A DNA stretch of 64,000 bases from Paludibacteraceae bacterium (GTDB taxonomy: Bacteria > Bacteroidota > Bacteroidia > Bacteroidales > Paludibacteraceae), in NCBI GenBank assembly GCA_024405855.1, contig JAKSNZ010000006.1:1-64000 (forward strand), written 5' to 3'. Below the pieces are notes generated by a model, which worked only from the letters and a program-made list of their open reading frames with translations, searched no databases and had not been told where the DNA came from. Positions 34,517 through 42,570 of the stretch are shown here, one piece after another. Each line of letters starts with the position of its first letter. The stretch's first letter is position 1. The position numbers and the translations under genes are program-made.

Positions 34517-35854
34517 TCAGTATTGAGTCCAATATGACAGAGCCTTTGCCCAAGCCCATCTGTTGGATGAAAAAATGTTTATTGATGCATTATCTTTTGT
34601 GTAATCCTTGTACATTGTACCAGGAACCACTATTTCCGCTTGTCCGTCAGAATCAATGTCAGCCACAACAGGATATTCACTCTTAGTTGCACTGCTTACA
34701 TTCATATTTGCAACCGTTACAGGTTTTCTTGTGCTTCCGTCAATTATACGCAACGATGACTCATCCCTATACACAATCTCCATCTTACCGTCTGCATTAA
34801 AATCAAACAGTGTTATGCCCGTCTGGGCACTGCGGTCAGAGTGTCCCATAACCCAAAATTCTTTAAGGCGTGCATTGGCGGCATCATACTTGTAGGCAAC
34901 TAACTTTGAAGAGGATATAAGTCCAACTATTTCAGGAATGGAATCCCCGTCAATACAGCCAATGGCAGGATAACCTGTCATAACGTAGGCGTCACGGAAA
35001 ATCTCTTGATTTGATTTGACACTATACACTGAAAGTTTGCCCATAGAAGAGCGTACAAGTATCTCTAAAGAGCCGTCACCGTCAAGGTCTGCAACCTGTG
35101 CCGTACCCTCATGCTTTGCTCCTATGGTCTTTACTAAATGCACCCCACTCCTTGACACTGCAAAAATCTGATTTCCGCATACAAGTTCAAGACCTGCATA
35201 TTCAGGCAAGACATCTGCTGCACAACCCATCATAAACATGGCTCCGTCATGCTGATATAGTTGCCCCACATTATTCTCTCCTCCACTGCCTATCTTAGCA
35301 AGTGATTCACCGTCAAACACCTCATTGCCAACAAAGACTTCAAATTTTCCGTCCAAGTCAAAATCTGCAACTCTTGGATTGCCGTAAAAATTGTGTTCAA
35401 GTGCAACTTCCCCTTTTTTCACAATTTCTCCGTCATATCTGTATGATAGCAGTAGTTTTTTTTCAGCAGTGCCTGCCACTACATATATATACCCGTTCTT
35501 TGACAGGGCGATGGGACCGCACGCATACCCAAAAGATACGCCGGGCGTTCCGTAGTCCGTCCCAAAATGCTCAATGCTATGCTTTCTGTAGTTTGCACCG
35601 TCAATAACCACAAATGAGGCACCATGGTCCCTGTAATCAGAAACTACAGTTATTAGTTCAGGTTTGCCGTCAGCATTCAAGTCTCCTACAAGCACAGGAG
35701 AGAAACCTGCATACGGACCAAAATTATTGATTATCTTCTTTACTTTAATGTCAATGGGGCTTCCTACCCTTAATTGAGAGTAGTCGTATGTTTCCGCATT
35801 ACACATTAGTGCCAACCAGGAAAGCAAGAAGAAAACGGCAAATATATTTCTCAT
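34517..35854 (-). CDS. Exported FG-GAP/VCBS repeat protein
   Basis: 445 residues. Signal peptide MRNIFAVFFLLSWLALMCNA. At least five calcium-type FG-GAP/VCBS blades are visible: GDLNADGKPEL, ADFDLDGKFEV, ADLDGDGSLEI, FDFNADGKMEI and ADIDSDGQAEI. They suggest a seven-bladed beta propeller. In larger Bacteroidota proteins this propeller is followed by a W-x-P-A-R-x-V-W-N-Q motif; here the chain stops just after SNRWAWAKALSYW, which looks like a decayed form of it. Ligand and role are unknown. Confidence 0.8.
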   Translation of the reverse strand: MRNIFAVFFLLSWLALMCNAETYDYSQLRVGSPIDIKVKKIINNFGPYAGFSPVLVGDLNADGKPELITVVSDYRDHGASFVVIDGANYRKHSIEHFGTDYGTPGVSFGYACGPIALSKNGYIYVVAGTAEKKLLLSYRYDGEIVKKGEVALEHNFYGNPRVADFDLDGKFEVFVGNEVFDGESLAKIGSGGENNVGQLYQHDGAMFMMGCAADVLPEYAGLELVCGNQIFAVSRSGVHLVKTIGAKHEGTAQVADLDGDGSLEILVRSSMGKLSVYSVKSNQEIFRDAYVMTGYPAIGCIDGDSIPEIVGLISSSKLVAYKYDAANARLKEFWVMGHSDRSAQTGITLFDFNADGKMEIVYRDESSLRIIDGSTRKPVTVANMNVSSATKSEYPVVADIDSDGQAEIVVPGTMYKDYTKDNASINIFSSNRWAWAKALSYWTQY

Positions 35855-35898
35855 TCAAGGTGTGAAGATACAAATAAATATGAAATTTACAAAATAAA

Positions 35899-35928
35899 AA
35901 AACCGCCCCAAATATTTGGAGCGGTTTT
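35899..35928. terminator. Intrinsic terminator
   Basis: AAAACCGC-c-CCAAAT / ATTTGG-a-GCGGTTTT: a 14-pair stem with one C/A mismatch, flanked by A-rich and T-rich runs. It lies downstream of the CBM26-like protein gene and separates it from the FG-GAP gene on the same strand. Confidence 0.85.
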
Positions 35929-35949
35929 CGTTAACTTATATAATAAGGA

Positions 35950-37386
35950 TTAATACAAGCCTTCATATATTGTTTCACCAGCAATAATGTAACGTGTACC
36001 ACCAATTATCACCTTCTGAGACATTACAGCGTCAGCAGTAGTCCCTTCAGCAGCAGTTGATGGGCAATCAACTACTTGAGCAGCAAACTTACCATCACCA
36101 AGGTCTTCACCTATTGCATAGCAAGTAGACTCTGTTACACTAGTAATATCTTCAGTTTGCATACCATTACCATTATTCCAGATGATATTAACATTAGCTA
36201 CACTCTCATCAAATGCGTATGTATACCATTCACCATCAAGTTCTACTGGGTTACCTGGCCAATCAGTTGAAGCATCACCCCATGTATGCAGGTTAACTAC
36301 ATCACCCCAACCTTCTGGAAGTGAAGAAGCCTGAAGTTTTACAGTAATAGGAGCAACCTCACCAATTACAATAGAAGCACTTGCTTCAACAACATCAACA
36401 TCATCTTGAGCAGTTACAACAACTGTATAAGCACCTTCTGTATAACCATCTGTTGCAGGAGTCCATGTGTTGTCCTCATCAACTGTCAACTGAGCACCTT
36501 CAATTGTATATGTATAAGTAACATCTTCTCCCATACCTGATGCCTCTGCAATAAATGTTACAGATTCATTAGGAGTAGCAATCTTATTAGGCTCAATAGA
36601 GAATGTTACAAATGCAGCAAATGGGTCTGTATTCCAACCTTCAATCTCATCATTGACAAGTAATTCATTAGTCATCTTTCTGTTGCCTTCTCTAGTTTCA
36701 TAGCAATCATCAGATGGGTCTTTTTCTGCAGGATATGCAATTTGATATTTATAAACGCAGTTTTGAGGAACATCAAGCTCACCATTAAATGTCTCGCTTC
36801 TGGAGTCAAAATAGATTCTGCCAATTTCTCCCCAGCCTTGATTATCTCCCATACCCATAACAATAAGGGCAACCTTGTCCATATCTATCTCTTTCTCATA
36901 GGCTTCTGTCAAGTCCATTGTAGCAGTAAAGGAAGCGGTACCTGCAGGAACAGGAGAAACGCAAGGATTATAGTCGTCTTTCCAAGCACCACAGGTAACA
37001 TTTATTGTAACGCCATCTGCAACACCTGAAAATACAAACTGATTACCGTCAAGAGAAGCACCAGGAACTTCTGGTTCAATTGTCAGTTCATTAGCCTCAT
37101 TCCAACCAGCGGCTCTTGTTGTAACAGTACCAGCAAGAATCTTTCCTTGGAAAGTACCCTCACCATAGTAAGGAAGAGTGAACACATACAAACCTTCACC
37201 TTGTGGTTCGCCCAAAATATTGCCTTCTCCACCAGGGCTCCAAGATGGAGTAGTATTGTTACCAGTCCACTCAAGCATAGGTTCACACTCTGTACCCTCC
37301 GGCTGTTGGAACATCAAAGTGATGTCAGCCATTGCTGCCAAACTAAAAGTCAATGCAGCAACCATTGATAGTAAAATCTTTTTCAT
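35950..37386 (-). CDS. Secreted protein with starch-binding CBM26-like module
   Basis: 478 residues. Signal peptide MKKILLSMVAALTFSLAAMA. Several beta-sandwich regions follow, including an Ig-like domain at about 265-345 (GYTEGAYTVVVTAQD). The C-terminal module at about 348-425 has NLHTWGDASTDWPGNP and VNIIWNNGNGMQTEDI, the pattern of starch-binding module 26. The last residues, VIIGGTRYIIAGETIYEG, match a C-terminal pattern common on Bacteroidales surface proteins. Together with the amylase 21 kb away it points to surface handling of starch-like glucans. No catalytic domain is seen. Confidence 0.75.
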   Translation of the reverse strand: MKKILLSMVAALTFSLAAMADITLMFQQPEGTECEPMLEWTGNNTTPSWSPGGEGNILGEPQGEGLYVFTLPYYGEGTFQGKILAGTVTTRAAGWNEANELTIEPEVPGASLDGNQFVFSGVADGVTINVTCGAWKDDYNPCVSPVPAGTASFTATMDLTEAYEKEIDMDKVALIVMGMGDNQGWGEIGRIYFDSRSETFNGELDVPQNCVYKYQIAYPAEKDPSDDCYETREGNRKMTNELLVNDEIEGWNTDPFAAFVTFSIEPNKIATPNESVTFIAEASGMGEDVTYTYTIEGAQLTVDEDNTWTPATDGYTEGAYTVVVTAQDDVDVVEASASIVIGEVAPITVKLQASSLPEGWGDVVNLHTWGDASTDWPGNPVELDGEWYTYAFDESVANVNIIWNNGNGMQTEDITSVTESTCYAIGEDLGDGKFAAQVVDCPSTAAEGTTADAVMSQKVIIGGTRYIIAGETIYEGLY

Positions 37387-37426
37387 AAATAGATAAATTT
37401 AAAGTGAATAAATAGTTTTAACGATA

Positions 37427-37458
37427 CAAAGATATTAATAATTTTTGAATTATGCAAC
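37427..37458 (-). promoter_or_regulatory. Promoter of the CBM26-like protein gene
   Basis: Minus strand GTTG, 20 bases, TATCTTTG; predicted leader about 36 bases. Confidence 0.6.
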
Positions 37459-37501
37459 AAAACAACACTATTTTTGAAAAAAACAGGTTTTTTAACATAT
37501 C

Positions 37502-38398
37502 TTACTTGGAAAGGGTTCTTACATGTACACCTAATATATTATATACTTCCTTTCCACATATAATCAGCCACTCCCCATTTTCTCTGACTCTTATACATTT
37601 AGGTTTTCTTTGAAATTTGACATCCCTTACTTTTACAGGTTGTAGCAGTGTGGCTGTTATGGTATTGTCATTAGGATTAAATACAAGTTTTACAACATCA
37701 CCCTTATTTATATCATCCCCTAAAAAGTCTTCTTCTGAAATCCAAATGTTATCAAAATCATTTGCAGTCTCACTTACATTGACACCCGTACCGCCAAACA
37801 CAACATCATTCAGCACAAACTCATCATTCTCTTTTGTCATTTGTTTCCAAGTCCAATTATCATCTTCTGCATCCCAATTGTTTTTAATGGAATATTTATT
37901 GGTTTCCGTTGAGAATTTTGCCACATAATTGGCTCCGTCATTACTGTCATACACAAAACCTCCAATGGCGGTCTCACTTGAACTCTCCTTGCTGAACCAA
38001 ACCGCAAGTGTATGTTCACCACCCTTCACATAACTTAAATCAACATCAACTGAGCCTGAACCGTCAGGTGTTCCAAAACGGTTTACACCATTATCAGCAC
38101 CATACCATTTAAGTTCAATGGTCTGTTCATAGTATTCATCAATCTGATAATGCATTATTACAGGCAGGTTTTTAGGGTCACTCTCTCCTAATGATGTTAT
38201 CTGACCATTTAGAGTAAGGGCTGTCAACTTTCCCAAATCCAAACCGTTAAATACGGCAACGCCTGTTCCTGAGCCTGCATACCACTCTCCGTTAGGAACA
38301 ATAAAAGAGTTTTTCAGAGCGGTTGCCTCTTGTGCAAAAATATTTTGCGATGCCACTGTTGCAACTAATAATAGAAAGGTGTAAAAAAGTTTTTTCAT
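37502..38398 (-). CDS. Secreted protein of unknown function
   Basis: 298 residues. Signal peptide ending NIFAQEA. The rest is predicted beta-rich, with a segment GGEHTLAVWFSKESSSETA that resembles a carbohydrate-binding sandwich. The end reads CIRVRENGEWLIICGKEVYN then ILGVHVRTL, the C-terminal pattern of many Bacteroidales surface proteins. It lies 115 bases upstream of the CBM26-like gene on the same strand and has its own promoter. I do not recognise a family; a glycan-binding role would fit the neighbour but is a guess. Confidence 0.65.
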   Translation of the reverse strand: MKKLFYTFLLLVATVASQNIFAQEATALKNSFIVPNGEWYAGSGTGVAVFNGLDLGKLTALTLNGQITSLGESDPKNLPVIMHYQIDEYYEQTIELKWYGADNGVNRFGTPDGSGSVDVDLSYVKGGEHTLAVWFSKESSSETAIGGFVYDSNDGANYVAKFSTETNKYSIKNNWDAEDDNWTWKQMTKENDEFVLNDVVFGGTGVNVSETANDFDNIWISEEDFLGDDINKGDVVKLVFNPNDNTITATLLQPVKVRDVKFQRKPKCIRVRENGEWLIICGKEVYNILGVHVRTLSK

Positions 38399-38430
38399 AT
38401 AGACTGAATTTTATATTTCCAAATAATTGA

Positions 38431-38462
38431 CAAATTTAGTTATTTTTTTGTATTTTTGCAAA
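38431..38462 (-). promoter_or_regulatory. Promoter of the unknown secreted protein, overlapping the metY promoter
   Basis: Minus strand TTTG, 20 bases, TAAATTTG. The plus-strand -7 box of metY, TATTTTTG at 38451-38458, lies within its spacer, so the two divergent promoters physically overlap and may exclude each other. Confidence 0.65.
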
Positions 38463-38486
38463 CTTATTAAAAAAATTGCATTGAAA

Positions 38487-39770
38487 ATGGCACAGAAAAC
38501 AAGCACAATTTGTGTACAAGGTGGTTGGCAGCCAAAAAACGGAGAGCCAAGAGTGTTGCCTATATACCAAAGCACCACATTTAAGTATGAGACATCACAA
38601 GAGATGGCTGACCTTTTTGACCTTAAGAAGCCTGGGTATTTTTACACAAGACTACAAAACCCTACAAATGACATTGTTGCAGATAAGATAGCAAAACTTG
38701 AGGGTGGTGTTGCCGCTATGCTTACATCGTCAGGACAAGCGGCAAACTTTTACTCTATATTTAATATATGTGAGGCTGGAGACCATTTTGTAAGTGCCGC
38801 TTCCATATACGGAGGTACCTATAATCTGTTTGGCGTTACAATGAAGAAGTTAGGCATTGAGGTTACTTTTGTTGATGCAGACGCTTCTGAAGAGGAGATA
38901 GAAAAGGCTTTCCGTCCTAACACAAAGGCTTTGTTTGGTGAAACCATTGCAAACCCCGTGCTCAGTGTACTTGACATTGAGAAATTTGCACGCATTGCAC
39001 ATAAGCATGGCGTACCTCTAATCGTAGACAACACATTCCCTACTCCTATAAACTGCCGTCCGTTTGAGTTTGGAGCGGACATTGTAACACACTCCACCAC
39101 AAAGTATATGGACGGTCACGCTATGACAGTAGGCGGAGCCATTGTTGACAGCGGCAAATTTGATTGGGAGAAATATCATGATAAATTCCCTGGCCTTACA
39201 GAACCTGACCCTTCTTACCATGGGCTTGCATACACAAAGGCATTTGGCAAGATGGCTTTCATAACAAAAGCCACAAGCCAACTGATGAGAGACTTTGGCT
39301 CAATTCAAGCACCACAGAACGCATTTTTACTAAACATAGGCCTTGAAACCCTGCATTTAAGAATGCAACGCCACTGTGAAAACGCTCAAAAGGTTGCAGA
39401 ATATCTTGAAAAGCAACCGCAAGTTGCTTGGGTAAACTATTGCGGACTACCAAGCAGCCCATATTATAAACTTGCCCAAAAGCAATTTAAGAACGGACAA
39501 TCATGCGGCGTTGTTACATTTGGACTTAAGGGAGGCAGAGATGTGGCTATTAAGTTTATGGACAGCCTTAAACTATGCTGCATTGTAACACATGTGGCAG
39601 ATGCCAGAACAAGTGTGCTTCACCCTGCCAGTCATACGCATCGTCAGTTGTCAGATGAACAACTGCTTGCGGCAGGAATCCAACCTGACTTAATCCGTTT
39701 TTCTGTAGGTATAGAGGACGCAGATGATATTATCAACGATATAAGTCAAGCACTACCACCATGCCAGTAA
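38487..39770 (+). CDS. metY: O-acetylhomoserine sulfhydrylase
   Basis: 427 residues from MAQKTSTICVQGGW, chosen because the promoter box at 38451-38458 excludes the longer frame. It is a Cys/Met-metabolism PLP enzyme: STTFKYE, YTRLQNPTND, SSGQAANFYS, and the PLP lysine in THSTTKYMDGH. It is longer than cystathionine gamma-synthase, as expected for MetY, and would make homocysteine from O-acetylhomoserine and sulphide. The stop overlaps the metA start by 10 bases. Confidence 0.92.
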   Translation: MAQKTSTICVQGGWQPKNGEPRVLPIYQSTTFKYETSQEMADLFDLKKPGYFYTRLQNPTNDIVADKIAKLEGGVAAMLTSSGQAANFYSIFNICEAGDHFVSAASIYGGTYNLFGVTMKKLGIEVTFVDADASEEEIEKAFRPNTKALFGETIANPVLSVLDIEKFARIAHKHGVPLIVDNTFPTPINCRPFEFGADIVTHSTTKYMDGHAMTVGGAIVDSGKFDWEKYHDKFPGLTEPDPSYHGLAYTKAFGKMAFITKATSQLMRDFGSIQAPQNAFLLNIGLETLHLRMQRHCENAQKVAEYLEKQPQVAWVNYCGLPSSPYYKLAQKQFKNGQSCGVVTFGLKGGRDVAIKFMDSLKLCCIVTHVADARTSVLHPASHTHRQLSDEQLLAAGIQPDLIRFSVGIEDADDIINDISQALPPCQ

Positions 39771-40678
39771 ACATTCCAAAAGGACTACCTGCAATAGAGA
39801 CTCTGAAAAAGGAGAATATCTTTGTAATGGATAACGAGAGGGCAAGCGGACAGGATATCCGTCCCCTTAAGATAGCCATTGTAAATCTTATGCCCCTTAA
39901 AATAACCACAGAGACTGACCTTATAAGGTTACTCTCAAACTCTCCGTTGCAACTTGAAATTGATTTTATAAAGTTAAAGAGCCACACTTCAAAAAACACT
40001 CCTATTAAGCACATGCAAATGTTTTACAAGACATTTGAAAGTGTAAGGAAGCAAAAATATGACGGTATGATTATTACCGGAGCACCTGTGGAGCAACTAG
40101 ACTATACACAGGTTACTTATTGGGATGAAATAACCGATATTTTTGACTGGGCAAGGCATAATGTAACGTCCACCCTATATATATGTTGGGCGGCACAGGC
40201 AGGTCTGTATCACTACTATAATGTACCTAAATATGAGCTTGACAAGAAGATGTTTGGCGTATTCAAACATACTGTCCTTGACAAGAAGAACCACATATTC
40301 CGTGGTTTTGACGATGAGTTTTTTGTTCCTCACAGCCGTCACACAGAAATCAGACGAAAGGATATTGAAAAGATTAAAGGCTTGAAGATTCTCTCTGAAT
40401 CTGAAGAATCAGGGGTATATATGGTTATGGGCAGAAACGGAAGGGAACTCTATCTGACAGGACATTCTGAATACTCCCCTCTTACACTTGATGCTGAATA
40501 TAAGCGTGATTTGGCAAAGGGTTTACCTATTGATATGCCAAAGCACTACTACAAGGATGACAATCCTGAACTGGAGCCTATAGTACGCTGGCGTAGCCAC
40601 GCTAACCTGCTGTTCACAAATTGGCTGAACTACTTTGTCTATCAAGAGACGCCGTATAATATTGAAAATATTGAATAA
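39761..40678 (+). CDS. metA: Homoserine O-acetyltransferase (MetA type)
   Basis: 305 residues, usual length. Catalytic Cys142 in YICWAAQAGL, His235 and Glu237 in GHSEYSP. Residue 111 is glutamate (APVEQL), which in characterised MetA proteins favours acetyl-CoA over succinyl-CoA; the older name succinyltransferase would therefore mislead. This agrees with metY, whose substrate is O-acetylhomoserine, directly upstream and overlapping by 10 bases. Together the pair makes homocysteine for methionine. Confidence 0.93.
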   Translation: MPVNIPKGLPAIETLKKENIFVMDNERASGQDIRPLKIAIVNLMPLKITTETDLIRLLSNSPLQLEIDFIKLKSHTSKNTPIKHMQMFYKTFESVRKQKYDGMIITGAPVEQLDYTQVTYWDEITDIFDWARHNVTSTLYICWAAQAGLYHYYNVPKYELDKKMFGVFKHTVLDKKNHIFRGFDDEFFVPHSRHTEIRRKDIEKIKGLKILSESEESGVYMVMGRNGRELYLTGHSEYSPLTLDAEYKRDLAKGLPIDMPKHYYKDDNPELEPIVRWRSHANLLFTNWLNYFVYQETPYNIENIE

Positions 40679-40692
40679 TTAATTTTCAATTT

Positions 40693-42519
40693 ATGCAAAT
40701 TGAATTGTTATCTCCGGCAAAGAATGCTGACATTGGCATTGATGCAATACTGCACGGTGCCGATGCGGTTTATATAGGGGCTTCAGACTTTGGAGCAAGA
40801 AAAGCGGCAGGAAATTCCATTCAAGAAATCAAAAGGCTTGTTGACTTTGCACACATCTACAATGCAAAAGTTTACGTTACTGTAAACACCATAATCAAGG
40901 ATTCTGAAATACCTGAAGTCAGCAATCTTATTACAGCACTATACAATATAGGTGTTGATGCACTTATTGTACAGGATTTTGGCATTCTTAAAATGGACAT
41001 TCCTCCTATTGCACTGCACGCAAGCACCCAAATGCACAACACCACGCCTGAAAAAGTGAAGTTTCTTGAAGATGCAGGATTTTCACAAGTGGTACTTGCA
41101 AGAGAATGTACAAGACAAGATATAATTGACATTCATAACGCCACAGGCGTAAGGCTTGAGGCATTTGTGCATGGAGCGTTATGCGTAAGTTACAGCGGCA
41201 GATGCTACGCAAGTGAGACTCTATGCTCACGAAGTGCAAACCGTGGAGAGTGTGCGCAGATTTGCCGTCTTCCGTTTCAACTGCAAGACGCTCATGGTCA
41301 TAATCTTGGAACATATCATTGGCTCTCATTAAAAGATATGGAACATAGTTCTGATTTGGAAGACATGATACAGGCAGGTATCACATCTTTTAAGATTGAG
41401 GGAAGATTAAAAGATGCAGACTATGTAAAAAACATCACCTCTTATTATAATAAAAGGTTAAATGAAGTGATAGCAAAACATCAGGATTGGAAACGCACAT
41501 CAGACGGGGAAAGCAAAATAAGTTTTACTCCTGATATTGAAAAAACATTTTTCCGTGGAGGCACCACCTATTTTTATAATGGAAGAAACTCACAAATAAG
41601 TTCCATCTACACGCCAAAATCTCAAGGTGAATATATAGGTATAGTAAAATCAGTCAATGGTAAAAAATTTACTGTTGACACAGAAAAAGAGTTGCACAAC
41701 GGTGACGGACTTTGTTTTTTTGACTCTAAAAACCAATTCTACGGTTCTAGAATCAACACCGCTGTAAAAAAAGTTTTCCAAAACGGAAAACTTCAAGAAA
41801 CAGAATGTGAAACTTTTGAGGAAATCCCGTTACAAGCAGGATACAAGATACGCAGAAACTTTGACATTCAGTTCAACTCAGTTTTGGGCAAACCTACTGC
41901 AAAAAGAAAGATTGACATTTCTATGGTTTTTGAAAATTCAACACTAACAATTTCTGACGGAACAAACTCAGTTAGTGAAACCATAGACACAGAAACTGTA
42001 AAGGCAGAAAAAAATCAGAGTGACAACATAAAGTCAGCACTTTCAAAATTGGGAGACACCCCGTACAGTGCGGTTTCAATAAAGGTGAACACTGAGCGGT
42101 TCTTCCCTATGAGTGTGATATCAAGCGTAAAACGCAATGCAACGGAAAAGTTGACAGCCATCAGACAAAAGAAAGCCTTAGAGAACAGAGAAATTTTCTC
42201 CGTAAGGCATACTAACGCCAAATATCCTTCAGAAACCGCCAATTACACTGAGAACATAGCAAACAGTCTTGCACGAAAATATTATGAAGAGCATGGCGTA
42301 AAGGTTACTGAAGACGCTTTTGAACTTAACAAGCCATTGCAACCGGTGCCAATCATGTATTGCAAACACTGCATCCGCTACACAATGGGAGCGTGCAAAC
42401 TACATAAGGACGGTCAAGTCAAGGAATTACAGGAACCGTTACACCTGATTTACAAAAACTACTATCTAAGACTTGAGTTTGATTGTAAAAACTGTATGAT
42501 GAAGGTATATAAAGAATAA
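40693..42519 (+). CDS. U32 family protein (RlhA-like rRNA hydroxylase)
   Basis: 608 residues. The U32 signature EAFVHGALCVSYSGRC covers about 156-171, followed by Cys178, Cys187 and Cys191, a likely metal or iron-sulphur site. A DUF3656-type middle and C-terminal region follows, ending with another cysteine group (YCKHCIRY, CKNCMMK). E. coli RlhA, which hydroxylates C2501 of 23S rRNA using prephenate-linked chemistry, has the same core. The old label peptidase is not supported for this subgroup. It follows metA by 14 bases and may be read with it. Confidence 0.85.
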   Translation: MQIELLSPAKNADIGIDAILHGADAVYIGASDFGARKAAGNSIQEIKRLVDFAHIYNAKVYVTVNTIIKDSEIPEVSNLITALYNIGVDALIVQDFGILKMDIPPIALHASTQMHNTTPEKVKFLEDAGFSQVVLARECTRQDIIDIHNATGVRLEAFVHGALCVSYSGRCYASETLCSRSANRGECAQICRLPFQLQDAHGHNLGTYHWLSLKDMEHSSDLEDMIQAGITSFKIEGRLKDADYVKNITSYYNKRLNEVIAKHQDWKRTSDGESKISFTPDIEKTFFRGGTTYFYNGRNSQISSIYTPKSQGEYIGIVKSVNGKKFTVDTEKELHNGDGLCFFDSKNQFYGSRINTAVKKVFQNGKLQETECETFEEIPLQAGYKIRRNFDIQFNSVLGKPTAKRKIDISMVFENSTLTISDGTNSVSETIDTETVKAEKNQSDNIKSALSKLGDTPYSAVSIKVNTERFFPMSVISSVKRNATEKLTAIRQKKALENREIFSVRHTNAKYPSETANYTENIANSLARKYYEEHGVKVTEDAFELNKPLQPVPIMYCKHCIRYTMGACKLHKDGQVKELQEPLHLIYKNYYLRLEFDCKNCMMKVYKE

Positions 42520-42520
42520 T

Positions 42521-42551
42521 TTTGAAAACAATTGAAAAAAAATTAACTTTG
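42521..42551 (+). promoter_or_regulatory. Promoter of alaS
   Basis: TTTG at 42521-42524, 19 bases, TAACTTTG at 42544-42551, directly after the U32 gene stop. Confidence 0.7.
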
Positions 42552-42570
42552 CACCTCATTTAATATCGAT

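Noticed and set aside
39761..40678. Homoserine O-succinyltransferase
   Set aside because: Residue 111 is glutamate and metY is the partner gene, both pointing to the acetyl route.
40693..42519. Collagenase-type peptidase
   Set aside because: The U32 core with a DUF3656-type extension and cysteine clusters matches RNA-hydroxylation proteins rather than a protease.
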